Assembly (NCBI RefSeq): GCF_900116805.1
Contig: NZ_FPBV01000010.1
Span: 1 to 64,000, forward strand
From: Paenalicyclobacillus macrosporangiidus
GTDB lineage: Bacteria; Bacillota; Bacilli; Alicyclobacillales; Alicyclobacillaceae
Direction: 5' to 3'
Length of the DNA: 64,000 nucleotides
Shown: in pieces, positions 18,690 to 28,174 of the stretch
Numbering within the stretch: the stretch's first letter is position 1
How the letters are laid out: the number at the start of each line of letters is the position of its first letter
The notes under the pieces: model-generated
The model's input: only the letters and a program-made list of their open reading frames with translations
Told to the model about the DNA's origin: nothing
The model's database searches: none
Translations under genes and position numbers: made by a program

Positions 18690-18886
18690 TCACCGCCATG
18701 AACGGATTCAGATGGCCCTCAAGCAGATGTGCGCCAGGCCTGTACTGGGGTATCTTATAGAGGACAAATCCCTAGAGATTCTCAAACAGCCTTTCGGACC
18801 CGTTTCCCATGTGGAGCGGGGGGTATGGATCCACTCTTTCAGGTAACTCTTTCAGGCAGTGGCGGACGCCATCGAGGAGGTGCGTC

Positions 18887-20647
18887 ATGAACCATCAGCT
18901 TGTACAGCGGGAGTGCGTGGCGGATTGGGCGGTCGCGCGGGCGCGTGTTCGCCTGCAAGACCTGACAAAGCCGCGCGGCAGCATGGGGCAACTGGAACCG
19001 CTGTTGGAGCGGCTTGCGGGCATCACCGGAAAGGTTGTCCCCAGGCTGGAGCGGCCCGCTCTGTTGTTGTTTGCGGCCGATCACGGTGTGACCGACGAAG
19101 GCGTTTCTGCCTACGGGCCGGAAGTGACCGAGGAAATGGTCGTAAATATTTGCATGGGCGGTGCGGTGAGCAGTGTGTTGGCCCGGGAACAAGGCATCCC
19201 CATCACGGTGGTGGACGTCGGCGTACGGGAGCGTGTGCGTCACCCCGCGGCTCTGGTGCACAAGGTCGGTCCCGGTACCCGGAATCTGGCTGTCGAACCG
19301 GCGATGACGCGGGACCAGGCAGAGCAAGCGGTGGCGATAGGCAAGGACATCGCGGAGCAACTCATCCACCAAGGCCATGACATTCTCATTCTTGGTGAGA
19401 TGGGCATTGGCAATACCACGGCTTCAAGCGCGATGTGCGCTCATCTCCTGTCGTGTCCCATCGAAGACGTTCTAGGGCGCGGAACCGGCATCAACGATGC
19501 GGCATTGGAACGTAAAGCCAGCGTTGTCAAACACGCGCTTGCACTCCATCAACCGTACATTCAAAATGCCTGGGATGTGCTCGCTCGGCTGGGGGGATTT
19601 GAAATCGGGGCGCTCGCCGGAGCCTGCGTGGCGGCCTCCCGGCATGGCGTGCCTGTGCTTCTCGACGGATTCATCACATCTACGGCTGCACTCTGGGCTG
19701 CCAAAGTGGAACCGACGGTCGTCGATGTGTTGCTCGCTTCACATGTGTCGGCAGAACCCGGGCATCCCTTGACGTTGCGGGCGCTCGGATTGACACCGAT
19801 ACTGGACATGGGAATGCGCCTTGGGGAAGGCAGCGGTGCCTTGATGGCATATCCCTTAATCCGTCTTTGTTGCCGGGTTATGGCGGAAACCGCAACATTT
19901 GAGGACGCTCGCGTGACAAACCCCCACCGCGATCCGGAAAACGAAACGTTGTCCGCTCACCAAACTCCGCAGGATGCCGTGTCGACTCCTGTCGCTGTGG
20001 ACTTTTCCGAAGCGGAACGAGCCGCCGTGTACAAAGCCATCCTGGCCAGGCGTGACATTCGCGTGTTCTTGCCAGACCCGATACCGGAGGACGTGCTGAC
20101 CCGCATTCTGTTGGCCGCCCATCATGCCCCATCCGTCGGTTACATGCAACCGTGGAACTTCATCATCATCCGGGATCGGGATACGCTTGCGGCCATCCAA
20201 CAGATTGTGGAACGGGAGCGGGTACGGGCCGCGGAGAACTACAGCGGCATCCGGCAAGCGCACTACCTGCGTCTGAAAGTCGAGGGCTTGCTTCAAGCGC
20301 CTGTGACCATCTGCGTCACCAACGATCCCACTCGAGGCGGACCCCATGTACTCGGGCGCAATACCATACCGGAGACGGATCTGATGTCCACCGCGTGCGC
20401 CATTGAAAATATGTGGCTGGCCGCGCGCGTGGAAGGCGTCGCAATGGGGTGGGTAAGCATCTACCAAAAGGCTGACATACGCAGGATTCTGGGGATTCCA
20501 GACCATGTTGATCCCGTTGCCCTGCTCAGTCTGGGATATACACCGCACTTTCCCGACATTCCAGTTTTGGAACGCGTCGGATGGGGCAAGCGCGTACCTT
20601 TGTCCGACATCGTGTTTGAAGGTAGATGGGGAAGGAGGAGAACGTGA
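18887..20647 (+). CDS. cobT-bluB: Fused CobT-BluB: lower-ligand synthesis and activation for B12
   Basis: 586 residues from the ATG at 18887, with GAGGAGGTG just upstream. Residues 1-350 are CobT, which transfers ribose phosphate from nicotinate mononucleotide to dimethylbenzimidazole. The catalytic-type Glu is E314 in RLGEGSGA. Residues about 385-586 are BluB, the oxygen- and FMN-dependent enzyme that breaks down reduced FMN to dimethylbenzimidazole (AILARRDIRVF, APSVGYMQPWNFI, GRNTIPETDLMS, VEGVAMGWVSIY). A short linker joins them. Fusion of the enzyme that makes the base to the one that uses it suggests channelling. It implies aerobic growth with true cobalamin. Confidence 0.92.
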   Translation: MNHQLVQRECVADWAVARARVRLQDLTKPRGSMGQLEPLLERLAGITGKVVPRLERPALLLFAADHGVTDEGVSAYGPEVTEEMVVNICMGGAVSSVLAREQGIPITVVDVGVRERVRHPAALVHKVGPGTRNLAVEPAMTRDQAEQAVAIGKDIAEQLIHQGHDILILGEMGIGNTTASSAMCAHLLSCPIEDVLGRGTGINDAALERKASVVKHALALHQPYIQNAWDVLARLGGFEIGALAGACVAASRHGVPVLLDGFITSTAALWAAKVEPTVVDVLLASHVSAEPGHPLTLRALGLTPILDMGMRLGEGSGALMAYPLIRLCCRVMAETATFEDARVTNPHRDPENETLSAHQTPQDAVSTPVAVDFSEAERAAVYKAILARRDIRVFLPDPIPEDVLTRILLAAHHAPSVGYMQPWNFIIIRDRDTLAAIQQIVERERVRAAENYSGIRQAHYLRLKVEGLLQAPVTICVTNDPTRGGPHVLGRNTIPETDLMSTACAIENMWLAARVEGVAMGWVSIYQKADIRRILGIPDHVDPVALLSLGYTPHFPDIPVLERVGWGKRVPLSDIVFEGRWGRRRT

Positions 20648-21214
20648 ATGCGCATTTATACACGCGGGGGAGATCACGGCAAGACCGGGCTCATTGGGGG
20701 AATTCGCCGATTCAAGGACGATGCCCGGGTGGAAGCGTATGGAGCCGTCGATGAGGCAGGAGCCTTTCTTGGTCTGGCCATCAGTCAACTGGAACAGGAC
20801 GGTCACATGGACATCGCGTCCCTGCTCACGGAGGTACAGCAAACGCTGTGGGACGTGGGTGCAGACCTGGCGGCTGTGAAGACGGACAAGTATATCTTTC
20901 GGACTCCTGAGGATGCGGCCGCGGTGTTGGAGCCTTGGATTGACAAATATAAGGAAGAGGCGGAAGCTGTCAAGAAATTTGTGTTGCGTGGGGGCAGTCT
21001 TGGGGCTTCATACCTTCACGTCGCTTGCACGGTCGTCCGTCGCGCCGAACGTCGTGTCGTACGTCTGATGCAATTGGAAGAAATCCACATGCCCGCGCTC
21101 AGCTTTCTCAATCGGCTGTCTGATCTCCTTTTTTTACTTGCCCGCGCCGTCAATGCCCGCGGTGGGCGTAAGGACATCGAATACAGTCACAGCACGGAGG
21201 TTTTTCGTGGTTAA
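20648..21214 (+). CDS. PduO-type ATP:cob(I)alamin adenosyltransferase
   Basis: 188 residues. The N-terminal ATP-binding part reads MRIYTRGGDHGKTGLIGG and is followed by the PduO signature AYGAVDEAGAFLGLAIS. The C-terminal helices include VLRGGSLGASYLHVACTVVRRAERR, seen here as VLRGGS and RRAERR. It adds the 5'-deoxyadenosyl group to reduced corrinoid. The ATG directly follows the cobT-bluB stop (TGAATG), so translation is coupled. Confidence 0.92.
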   Translation: MRIYTRGGDHGKTGLIGGIRRFKDDARVEAYGAVDEAGAFLGLAISQLEQDGHMDIASLLTEVQQTLWDVGADLAAVKTDKYIFRTPEDAAAVLEPWIDKYKEEAEAVKKFVLRGGSLGASYLHVACTVVRRAERRVVRLMQLEEIHMPALSFLNRLSDLLFLLARAVNARGGRKDIEYSHSTEVFRG

Positions 21215-21236
21215 CTCGCTCGACGGAGGTCTGCAC

Positions 21237-21896
21237 ATGACGGAACATCTATCCGATTCCGCCGGCATACATCCATCCCAGATGGAAGTGCTGAAGTTCC
21301 AGGAACGACGTGCGCAAGATGGTGGAAAGGTCGAAGGAGAGACACGTGGAGGATGCACGTTTGTCTTGGGGGGCGCGCGCAGTGGAAAGAGCACCTTTGC
21401 AGAACGGTGGGCTTCTCGCCTGTCAGAAATCCATGGCCTTCCTGTCACGTATGTGGCCACCGCACAGGCGAGCGACAGAGAAATGGAGGACCGGATTCTC
21501 CGTCATCGCATACGGCGGCCGGATGACTGGTTGACGGTGGAAGAACCGCTCGACGTAGCCAATTGGATCGCGAGGCAGACAGAACCCAAGGTCATCATTG
21601 TGGACTGCCTCACTCTCTTGTTGAACAACTGGATGTGGCTGGAACGGTGTTCAGAAAGCCAGTTCGTAGCAAGGATGGAGGAGTTGGTTACGGCCATCGC
21701 GCAATCCACCAGTCACATCGTGGTGGTGAGCAACGAGGCAGGACAAGGCATCGTTCCTGCGGATCCTTTGTCAAGACAATACCGGGACTGGCTGGGACTC
21801 CTGAATCAGGCCATTGCAAAACAGGCCGAAGTCGTCATTTGGATGGTGGCGGGCATTCCAATCGATCTCAAGAAATTCGAGGCACAATGGCCATGA
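21237..21896 (+). CDS. cobU: Adenosylcobinamide kinase / GTP guanylyltransferase
   Basis: 219 residues from the ATG at 21237, with GGAGGT 7 bases upstream; a longer frame from 21138 overlaps the previous gene and lacks a ribosome site. The P-loop is GGARSGKS (45-52). Further family blocks are VTYVATAQASDREMEDRI, a His-containing RHRIRRPDDW, VDCLTLLLNN and VSNEAGQGIVP. The first 40 residues before the P-loop are unusually long for CobU. It makes GDP-cobinamide for CobS. Confidence 0.92.
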   Translation: MTEHLSDSAGIHPSQMEVLKFQERRAQDGGKVEGETRGGCTFVLGGARSGKSTFAERWASRLSEIHGLPVTYVATAQASDREMEDRILRHRIRRPDDWLTVEEPLDVANWIARQTEPKVIIVDCLTLLLNNWMWLERCSESQFVARMEELVTAIAQSTSHIVVVSNEAGQGIVPADPLSRQYRDWLGLLNQAIAKQAEVVIWMVAGIPIDLKKFEAQWP

Positions 21897-22045
21897 TTCT
21901 TTGGCGACCAAACGCTTCAGTGGATTTCTTGTGACCTTCAGCCGGATTTGCTTGACGAGAATGGTACCGGGGATTGCCCCTGTATTCTTCATGTGACCAG
22001 CTGAATTCTCTTGGGTGCGTTTGTGGCGGGGGGAGGACTTCAGGG

Positions 22046-22792
22046 ATGGCACCAATCCGGTGGTTTCTGCTCGCCCTGCAATTGACGACAATCGTTCCGG
22101 TACCATCCATCCCCAGGGTGACAGAGCAACACATTCGACAATGTGTCGTTTTCTTTCCCGTGATTGGGATCTTCTTAGGCCTTTTACTGTGGATGGTCCA
22201 AGCAGCACTGTCTCCGCACATGTCTCGGTTTCCTGCAAGCGTGGTTTCTCTGTCGATCTACACCCTTGCCACCGGCGCGCTGCATCTCGATGGTCTCATG
22301 GACGTTGCGGATGCAATCGGAAGCCGACGCCCGCGCGAAGCGGCGCTCGAGATTATGAAAGACAGTCGCGTGGGGGCAATCGGCGTAATGGCTGGTGTTC
22401 TCACCATGATGGGCAAGCTCGCGGCGATTTCAAGTTTGTCACCTCACCGGTGGGTGCCCTTCGTGGTGGTCCCCATGATGTCGAGGCTTGGAATGGTATG
22501 GATGATGGCAATCGCCCCTTCGGCTCGGAATCATGGGCTCGGCGCCCTTTTCGCACAGAAGGTTCCTTGGTGGACAGTTGCTGTGTCAACCTGCATCGGC
22601 ACAGGGGTCTGCCTGCTCGTGTTGCCCATTCGTGAATGTGTGTGGGTTTTGTTCTATTCCCTCGTCACGGTTCTCCTCTTCACCGGGTGGATGGTCCGGC
22701 GTTTTGGAGGAACGACCGGGGACACATACGGCGCGTTGAATGAGGGGATGGAATGGATTGGATGGTTGCTTTTCGTCTCGTTCCGTGATTAA
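22046..22792 (+). CDS. cobS: Adenosylcobinamide-GDP ribazoletransferase (cobalamin synthase)
   Basis: 248 residues from the ATG at 22046, with GGGAGGA upstream. It is a polytopic membrane enzyme. Family blocks are LTTIVPVP near the start, the metal-binding-type DGLMDVADAIGS, then MKDSRVGAIG and GGTTGDTYGALNE. It joins GDP-cobinamide to alpha-ribazole, the last step of nucleotide-loop assembly. About 150 bases separate it from cobU; they hold no gene. With CobT-BluB, CobU and the adenosyltransferase this completes a cobinamide salvage route. Confidence 0.93.
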   Translation: MAPIRWFLLALQLTTIVPVPSIPRVTEQHIRQCVVFFPVIGIFLGLLLWMVQAALSPHMSRFPASVVSLSIYTLATGALHLDGLMDVADAIGSRRPREAALEIMKDSRVGAIGVMAGVLTMMGKLAAISSLSPHRWVPFVVVPMMSRLGMVWMMAIAPSARNHGLGALFAQKVPWWTVAVSTCIGTGVCLLVLPIRECVWVLFYSLVTVLLFTGWMVRRFGGTTGDTYGALNEGMEWIGWLLFVSFRD

Positions 22793-22938
22793 AACATACC
22801 ATGAGCGTTCCCTTTGGGACGCGCTGAATCTTGGCGTTCACGTTCCTTTATTCCGCTCATGTGTCTGAAAAGTGGTTTCCAGTCTAGCCCAGTGAGACGA
22901 GGACATAGACACAACCCTGCGAGAAGGGATCCTTCGGC

Positions 22939-25041
22939 ATGAAATTACCAGACATCCAAGCCAACCTGTCGCTTTCCGACGTCCTCCTCGAACAGGGCCT
23001 CATCACGCACCAAGAACTCTCTCGAGCCTACGCTTATCAAGAGAAGTTTGGCGGCAATTTGAAGCACGTGCTGCGGCAGCTCGGGTACCTCCAACCGTAC
23101 AAGTTAAAGCGAGCGATCGCACAAGGTGTGGGCCGAACGCCGCTCGGTGAACGATTGGTATCATCCGGCGTTCTCACGCGCGAGCAGTTGGAGTACGCTC
23201 TTGCAATCCAGCGGCGGAGCGGCGGCCGTTTGGGCGACATCCTCATTTCAAGCAACCTGGCTTCTCCGCGGGCCATTTACAACGCGTTGGCGGAGCAACT
23301 GAAAGAGGGCCGGGTGGACGAGCGGTTTGAGCTGAGGACTGCGAGAAAGCTGCCGGAGAAGGTCGCACGCGCCCTCAACGCCGTGGTGCTGGACGAGGAT
23401 GAGCACGTATGCACCCTGGCCGTGGCGGAACTCTTGTCTCCAGAAGGCATGAACACAGTGCGTTCTTACATCGCCAAACCGGTTCGTCAGGTTTTGGCCA
23501 CTCCGTATGAGTTGGAACAACTGTGGAAAATCGTGTACAGCGATGAGATGGTCTTTGAGAGCGTCGATCGACTGGCTGTGGAACAACCGGAGAACTCAGC
23601 GTCCCGGGTGCTGAGTCGCCGGCAACTGTTCTTCATTCTGGCGGTGCTGTGCATGCTGGCGTACGCCTTCATCCGCGCCCCACAGCAGGCGGCGATGTGG
23701 GTGAACGTCTTTTGTCAGTTCGTCTATGTCGGCATGGCCGTGTTCAAGGCGCGCATTCTGTACAACGGAGTGGCGCGCGGCGCGAAGATCGAGATTTCAG
23801 CAACGGAACTGGAGCAACTGAATGAACGGGAGTTGCCTGTGTATACGATTCTCGTTCCGCTGTACAAGGAAGCCAGCGTGCTGCCGACATTGGTGGAACA
23901 CATCGAGGCGCTGGACTATCCCAAGCACAAGCTGGACGTTCGGCTGCTGCTGGAGGAAGACGACCAGGAGACGTTGCAAGCGGCGCGCGCCATGAAACTT
24001 CCGTACAACTACACGTTTGTCGTGGTCCCCAACATGCAACCCAAGACGAAACCCAAGGCATGCAACTATGGGTTAATTCGGGCACGCGGGGAGTACGTGG
24101 TGATTTACGACGCGGAGGACCGTCCGGAGCCGGATCAGTTAAAAAAGGCGGTTGTGGCCTTTCGCAAGCTGCCTGAGTCGTACGCGTGCGTGCAGGCCAA
24201 GCTGAACTATTACAACGGATCGCAGAACCTACTGACCCGGTGGTTCACGCAGGAGTACAGCACCTGGTTCGGGTTGCTGCTTCCGGGTGTCATGACGATG
24301 AACATTCCGCTTCCCCTCGGCGGAACGTCGAACCATTTCAAAGCGAACGTTCTGCGCCGGGTGGGGGCTTGGGACCCGTACAATGTGACGGAGGACGCCG
24401 ATTTGGGGATCCGTCTGTACAAGCACGGATATCAGACCGCGGTGGTGGACTCCACCACGTGGGAAGAGGCCAACAGCCGGTTCAAAAACTGGATTCGCCA
24501 GCGATCCCGCTGGATCAAGGGATACCTGCAAACCTGGCTGGTCCATATGCGCCACCCGGTCCGGCTCTACAAGGAGCTGGGGCATCGCGGCTTTTGGGGA
24601 TTCCAAGCCGTGGTGTTGGGCACGCCCCTGTTGGCCATCATGAATCCCTTCTTCTGGGGGCTGATGGGACTGTGGTATGTGGCCCGGGCGGATTGGATTC
24701 CCGCCCTGTTCCCGGGTGTGATCTATTACATGGCGGCGATCCTGTTGATCTTGGGCAACTTCTTCTTCGTGTACAGCCATGTGGTGGGCATGTACCAGGA
24801 AGTCGAACGTGACCACCGCCAGAAACGCTTCCGTCTCTCCTACGGGCTGGTGGTCTCCGCCGTATGGTCACCCCTGTACTGGGGGATGATGTCCTTGGCC
24901 GCCTACCGGGCCATCTGGCAGTTGATCCGGCGGCCGTTCTACTGGGATAAAACCGTCCACGGCTTGGTGAAGGAACCTTCTGTTCACGCCAAGGAAAGCG
25001 AGCGGAATGTGATTGGAGGAATCAGTGTCTCCGCGCAGTAA
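22939..25041 (+). CDS. MshEN-type regulated processive glycosyltransferase (GT2)
   Basis: 700 residues. Residues about 5-125 hold MshEN-like repeats (PLGERLVSSGVLTREQLEYA, then LGDILISSN and NALAEQ), a motif known to bind c-di-GMP. A membrane segment pair at about 230-275 precedes a cellulose-synthase-like GT2 domain with the acidic motifs YDAEDRPEP (about 389) and TEDADLG (about 484) and QRSRW (about 521). More membrane segments end the protein. It likely polymerises or exports an extracellular polysaccharide, perhaps activated by c-di-GMP as in NfrB-like proteins. The product is unknown. Confidence 0.83.
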   Translation: MKLPDIQANLSLSDVLLEQGLITHQELSRAYAYQEKFGGNLKHVLRQLGYLQPYKLKRAIAQGVGRTPLGERLVSSGVLTREQLEYALAIQRRSGGRLGDILISSNLASPRAIYNALAEQLKEGRVDERFELRTARKLPEKVARALNAVVLDEDEHVCTLAVAELLSPEGMNTVRSYIAKPVRQVLATPYELEQLWKIVYSDEMVFESVDRLAVEQPENSASRVLSRRQLFFILAVLCMLAYAFIRAPQQAAMWVNVFCQFVYVGMAVFKARILYNGVARGAKIEISATELEQLNERELPVYTILVPLYKEASVLPTLVEHIEALDYPKHKLDVRLLLEEDDQETLQAARAMKLPYNYTFVVVPNMQPKTKPKACNYGLIRARGEYVVIYDAEDRPEPDQLKKAVVAFRKLPESYACVQAKLNYYNGSQNLLTRWFTQEYSTWFGLLLPGVMTMNIPLPLGGTSNHFKANVLRRVGAWDPYNVTEDADLGIRLYKHGYQTAVVDSTTWEEANSRFKNWIRQRSRWIKGYLQTWLVHMRHPVRLYKELGHRGFWGFQAVVLGTPLLAIMNPFFWGLMGLWYVARADWIPALFPGVIYYMAAILLILGNFFFVYSHVVGMYQEVERDHRQKRFRLSYGLVVSAVWSPLYWGMMSLAAYRAIWQLIRRPFYWDKTVHGLVKEPSVHAKESERNVIGGISVSAQ

Positions 25042-26650
25042 CCGGCTCGTGGCATGGGTGTTCGTTGCCGTGTGGGCCGTGGAGTTGGCCTTCGGCTACT
25101 ACCTGTGTGTCGTGAAAGACGACATTCAAAACGATGCCCTCAGCCGCGTGGCGAACGCGTTTTACGTGCTGTACAGCCGCATGCCGCACCTGGGGGCCAT
25201 CGGTTTTGTGTGGAACCCCTTGCCGAGCCTGCTCGAACTGACGATGGTGCTGCTCTGGCCCGTGTTTCCGGCCATTGTTCAGACATCGCTGGCGGGCGTC
25301 GTGCTGTCCAGTCTGGCGGCGGCCGGGCAGGCAGCGCTCCTCTTGAAGGCGCTGCGCAAGCACGGCGTGCCGGTGGCTTGGAGTCTTTTGCTTTGCCTGC
25401 TGTTGGCCGCTCATCCGTTCGTGTTTTTGTACGGCGCGAACGGGATGAGTGAGATGGTGTTCAGCTTCTTCCTCGTGTGGACACTGCTTTCGTATCTGCA
25501 GTGGAAGAGGGAGCACACCGGATCGAACTTGATGATGGCCGGAGTGGGATTGGCACTGGCGTTCTTGACGCGGTACGAGGCCGTTGCGTTTGGAGCCGCG
25601 TTGGCGGCGGCGGTGTGCATCGACGGTCTCCGATCGCGGACGCCGCGCGTGCACAGAATCACGGACATGCCCAGGCGGCGGTATCTGCGGCTTTTGCGCC
25701 AGGAGCGCCGGAAGTATGTCGTCGCGTCACTGACCGTCCTGTTGTTGCCGAGCTTGTACGCTGGACTCGTGTGGATCGCGATGAACGCCATCATCATGGG
25801 AGACCCCCTGTATTTTTATCACTCCCAGTATTCCAACCTTGCGCAGTCCAGTGTTCTGACCTCCAACTCGGTGTTTGCGCAGATGGTCGGTCATCCGTGG
25901 CGGGTCGTGCAGTTCATGGCGCAACGGGTGTGGCTGTTCAGCCTCCCGATGGGGGTGGTGCTCCTTCATCGCGCGCGCAGAGGGCGGTTGGTTCGTTGGG
26001 ACACGCTGATCTTCCTTCTGTTGTCGCTGTCCATCCCGGCGCTGCAGTTCTCCCTGCTTCTCCACGGTGCCTCTTACGGATGGCTGCGGTTTTTCTACTA
26101 TCCGCTGCCGGTGGCCGCGGCCTGGTGGGTGTATGAACTGGGGCTCGACGCCGCCTCCGGCCATCGGAGGCGCCGCCGGGATGTGAACCTGCTCATGCCG
26201 GTTGCTCTCATTGCCTCGGCGATCAGCGTGGGGATGGCGATGAGAAATCCAACGATTGCCCCGGAGGAATACGATACCATCTATCAAAAGTGGAACATCA
26301 GCCGTCTGCAGGTGACTTCGGAAATCGCCACGTACATCAATACACGCCTGCCCGACGCCACCGTGCTGATGGATTCGTTTTCTGCGTTCAACGTGATCGT
26401 CCATTGCCGGTATCCGCAACACCTCATCATCACCAGCGACTACGACTTTCTCGACGCGTTGCGTCACCCGCAGGCCCATCACGTGCAGTACATCCTGGTG
26501 CCGAATCCCGACACCGTGTTCAAATTCGACGCGGTGAACCGGCAGTATCCCCATCTGTATGCAGAAGGTGCCGATTGGGTGACGTTGGAGAAACGCTTCG
26601 ATGGTTGGAAACTGTATGCGGTGAAACCGGAGGTGCCGGCTCACTCCTAG
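25025..26650 (+). CDS. Polytopic membrane glycosyltransferase-like protein (GT-C type)
   Basis: 541 residues from the GTG at 25025, placed 5 bases after GGAGG and overlapping the GT2 gene by 17 bases. Some 9-11 hydrophobic segments are followed by a soluble C-terminus of about 130 residues. An early extracytoplasmic loop contains KDDIQNDALSRV, in the place where GT-C enzymes carry a catalytic Asp. It probably uses a lipid-linked sugar and works with the adjacent GT2 enzyme on a surface glycan. No specific family was recognised. Confidence 0.7.
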   Translation: MSPRSNRLVAWVFVAVWAVELAFGYYLCVVKDDIQNDALSRVANAFYVLYSRMPHLGAIGFVWNPLPSLLELTMVLLWPVFPAIVQTSLAGVVLSSLAAAGQAALLLKALRKHGVPVAWSLLLCLLLAAHPFVFLYGANGMSEMVFSFFLVWTLLSYLQWKREHTGSNLMMAGVGLALAFLTRYEAVAFGAALAAAVCIDGLRSRTPRVHRITDMPRRRYLRLLRQERRKYVVASLTVLLLPSLYAGLVWIAMNAIIMGDPLYFYHSQYSNLAQSSVLTSNSVFAQMVGHPWRVVQFMAQRVWLFSLPMGVVLLHRARRGRLVRWDTLIFLLLSLSIPALQFSLLLHGASYGWLRFFYYPLPVAAAWWVYELGLDAASGHRRRRRDVNLLMPVALIASAISVGMAMRNPTIAPEEYDTIYQKWNISRLQVTSEIATYINTRLPDATVLMDSFSAFNVIVHCRYPQHLIITSDYDFLDALRHPQAHHVQYILVPNPDTVFKFDAVNRQYPHLYAEGADWVTLEKRFDGWKLYAVKPEVPAHS

Positions 26651-26787
26651 GAATGCCAGAGTAGGGAACGTCATTGGCCTGTTTCTGACGCAGTTGCCGT
26701 TCTCGAGTGCACTCGCGAATGCTCGCCGGCAAGTCTATGATGGGAATCGGTGAATTCAAGCGACTACACGTCAGGGAGAATGTCAAC

Positions 26788-27621
26788 ATGATACGGATTC
26801 ATGCCATCCAAACCGGCGGGGTTTGGATCCGTTCCCGGCAACGCGAGGGATTCGGACGAGGCACCATGCGGCGGGTCCACACGTTGTTGGACCGGCAGTG
26901 GACGGAACGATTGCCGATTTGGGCGTGGGTGATGGAACACCCCGAGGGGCTCATCGTGATCGATACGGGCGACACGGCGAAAACGGCAGAGCCTGATTAC
27001 TTTCCAAGGTGGCATCCTTATTTTCGACTGGGTGTGCGGATGGACGTCAAACCGGAGGAAGAGATTGGCCCGCAACTCAAGGGACTCGGTCTTTCGCCGG
27101 ATGACGTTCGGTGGGTGATTCTCACGCATCTGCACACGGACCACGCCGGCGGCCTGCATCACTTCCCGAAAGCGGAGATCCTCGTGTCGCGTTCCGAGTA
27201 TCAGTCGGCGAGAGGGACCGGGGGCCTGTTGCGAGGGTACCTGCCTCACCGGTGGCCGGATTGGTTTGCTCCGCGGTTGGTGGATTTCTCAGACGGATCG
27301 TTCGGTCCGTTTTCCAAAAGCCACGTCTTGACCCGTGCGCAAGACGTGATTCTCGTTCCGACACCCGGGCATACCTACGGTCACCTGTCCGTCATCGTGC
27401 GGCAGGATGACCATGACGTCTTCATCGCGGGGGACACTTCGTACAACGAAGCATTGATGAAGGAAGGGAAGATAGACGGCGTGGCGCCCAGCGACGAACT
27501 CGCGGCGGATACGCTCCGCCGGATTGCCCAGCACTGTCGCACCCGGCCCACGATCTATTTGCCAAGCCACGACCCCGATGCCCAGAACCGGCTTGCCACG
27601 CGGCGTTATGTCCAGGATTGA
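26788..27621 (+). CDS. Metallo-beta-lactamase-fold hydrolase, AHL-lactonase-like
   Basis: 278 residues from the ATG at 26788, with AGGGAGA upstream. The metal motif HLHTDHAGG is present, together with downstream metal-ligand positions in TPGHTYGH, GDTSYNE and LPSHDPDA. The arrangement is that of AiiA-type N-acyl-homoserine lactonases and related lactonases. The conserved N-terminal stretch AWVMEHPEGLIVIDTGDT also fits. The true substrate could be another lactone or ester. A 12-base palindrome CGAGTGCACTCG (26704-26715) lies upstream. Confidence 0.8.
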   Translation: MIRIHAIQTGGVWIRSRQREGFGRGTMRRVHTLLDRQWTERLPIWAWVMEHPEGLIVIDTGDTAKTAEPDYFPRWHPYFRLGVRMDVKPEEEIGPQLKGLGLSPDDVRWVILTHLHTDHAGGLHHFPKAEILVSRSEYQSARGTGGLLRGYLPHRWPDWFAPRLVDFSDGSFGPFSKSHVLTRAQDVILVPTPGHTYGHLSVIVRQDDHDVFIAGDTSYNEALMKEGKIDGVAPSDELAADTLRRIAQHCRTRPTIYLPSHDPDAQNRLATRRYVQD

Positions 27622-27669
27622 AACGATTGTGGGGCCAGGGTGGGTCGACGAGGACGGTGACAAGGCGCA

Positions 27670-27990
27670 GTGTGTGTGATTGGCGCCGCTCTGCGTGTCT
27701 ACGAGCAGAATTATTTGGCGGCGCTGATTCTTGGTTTCAGCGCGCGGATACTGGCGCCGGAACAAACGGAACGGCTGAGGAGGGCGTTGGAGATGACAGA
27801 GCTGTTGAGGGAATTGCAAGAAGAGTTTATGGCGAAGGGGCGGCAGCAGGGATTACAGCAAGGACGGAAAGAAGGCAAGCGGGAAGTCGCCGAGCGGATG
27901 TTCCGCAAAGGTGCATCCGTGTCCGACGTCGTTGAGCTAACGGGACTGTCTGAGGAAGAGGCGGAGGAGATTCGGAAGAAGGTCAACTGA
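27670..27990 (+). pseudogene. Rpn-family nuclease remnant, C-terminal part
   Basis: 106 codons. The sequence is dominated by the tail typical of Rpn/YhgA-like recombination-promoting nucleases: a coiled stretch (EEFMAKGRQQGLQQGRKEGK) and then a small helical domain (ASVSDVVELTGLSEEEAEEI). The PD-(D/E)XK nuclease domain that should precede it (about 200 residues) is missing and no frame upstream restores it. It is most likely a decayed mobile gene. The start codon given is only the first in frame. Confidence 0.6.
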
Positions 27991-28092
27991 GGCCGCAACA
28001 TCCGCGGAACTCCGTGGTCTGTCCCCCATGACCGAGTGAGCGACGCGTTTCATTTTGGTTTGATCTGGACGTGTAGGCATGCTAAGAGGACA

Positions 28093-28120
28093 TTCAAAGG
28101 TCTACGGTGTAAATTATAAA
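28093..28120 (+). promoter_or_regulatory. Candidate promoter of the ImmA/IrrE-PIN pair
   Basis: TTCAAA (28093-28098) and TATAAA (28115-28120) are 16 bases apart in an A/T-rich patch of a GC-rich region. The start codon is about 48 bases beyond the expected start site. Confidence 0.4.
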
Positions 28121-28174
28121 CAAATACGGTTGCGCATTGTGTGGCGCGAAATGGGTGTCTGGGAGGTGAGGCGG

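Noticed and set aside
22805-22822. Hairpin after cobS as terminator
   Set aside because: The stem has a bulge and is not followed by a T-rich run.
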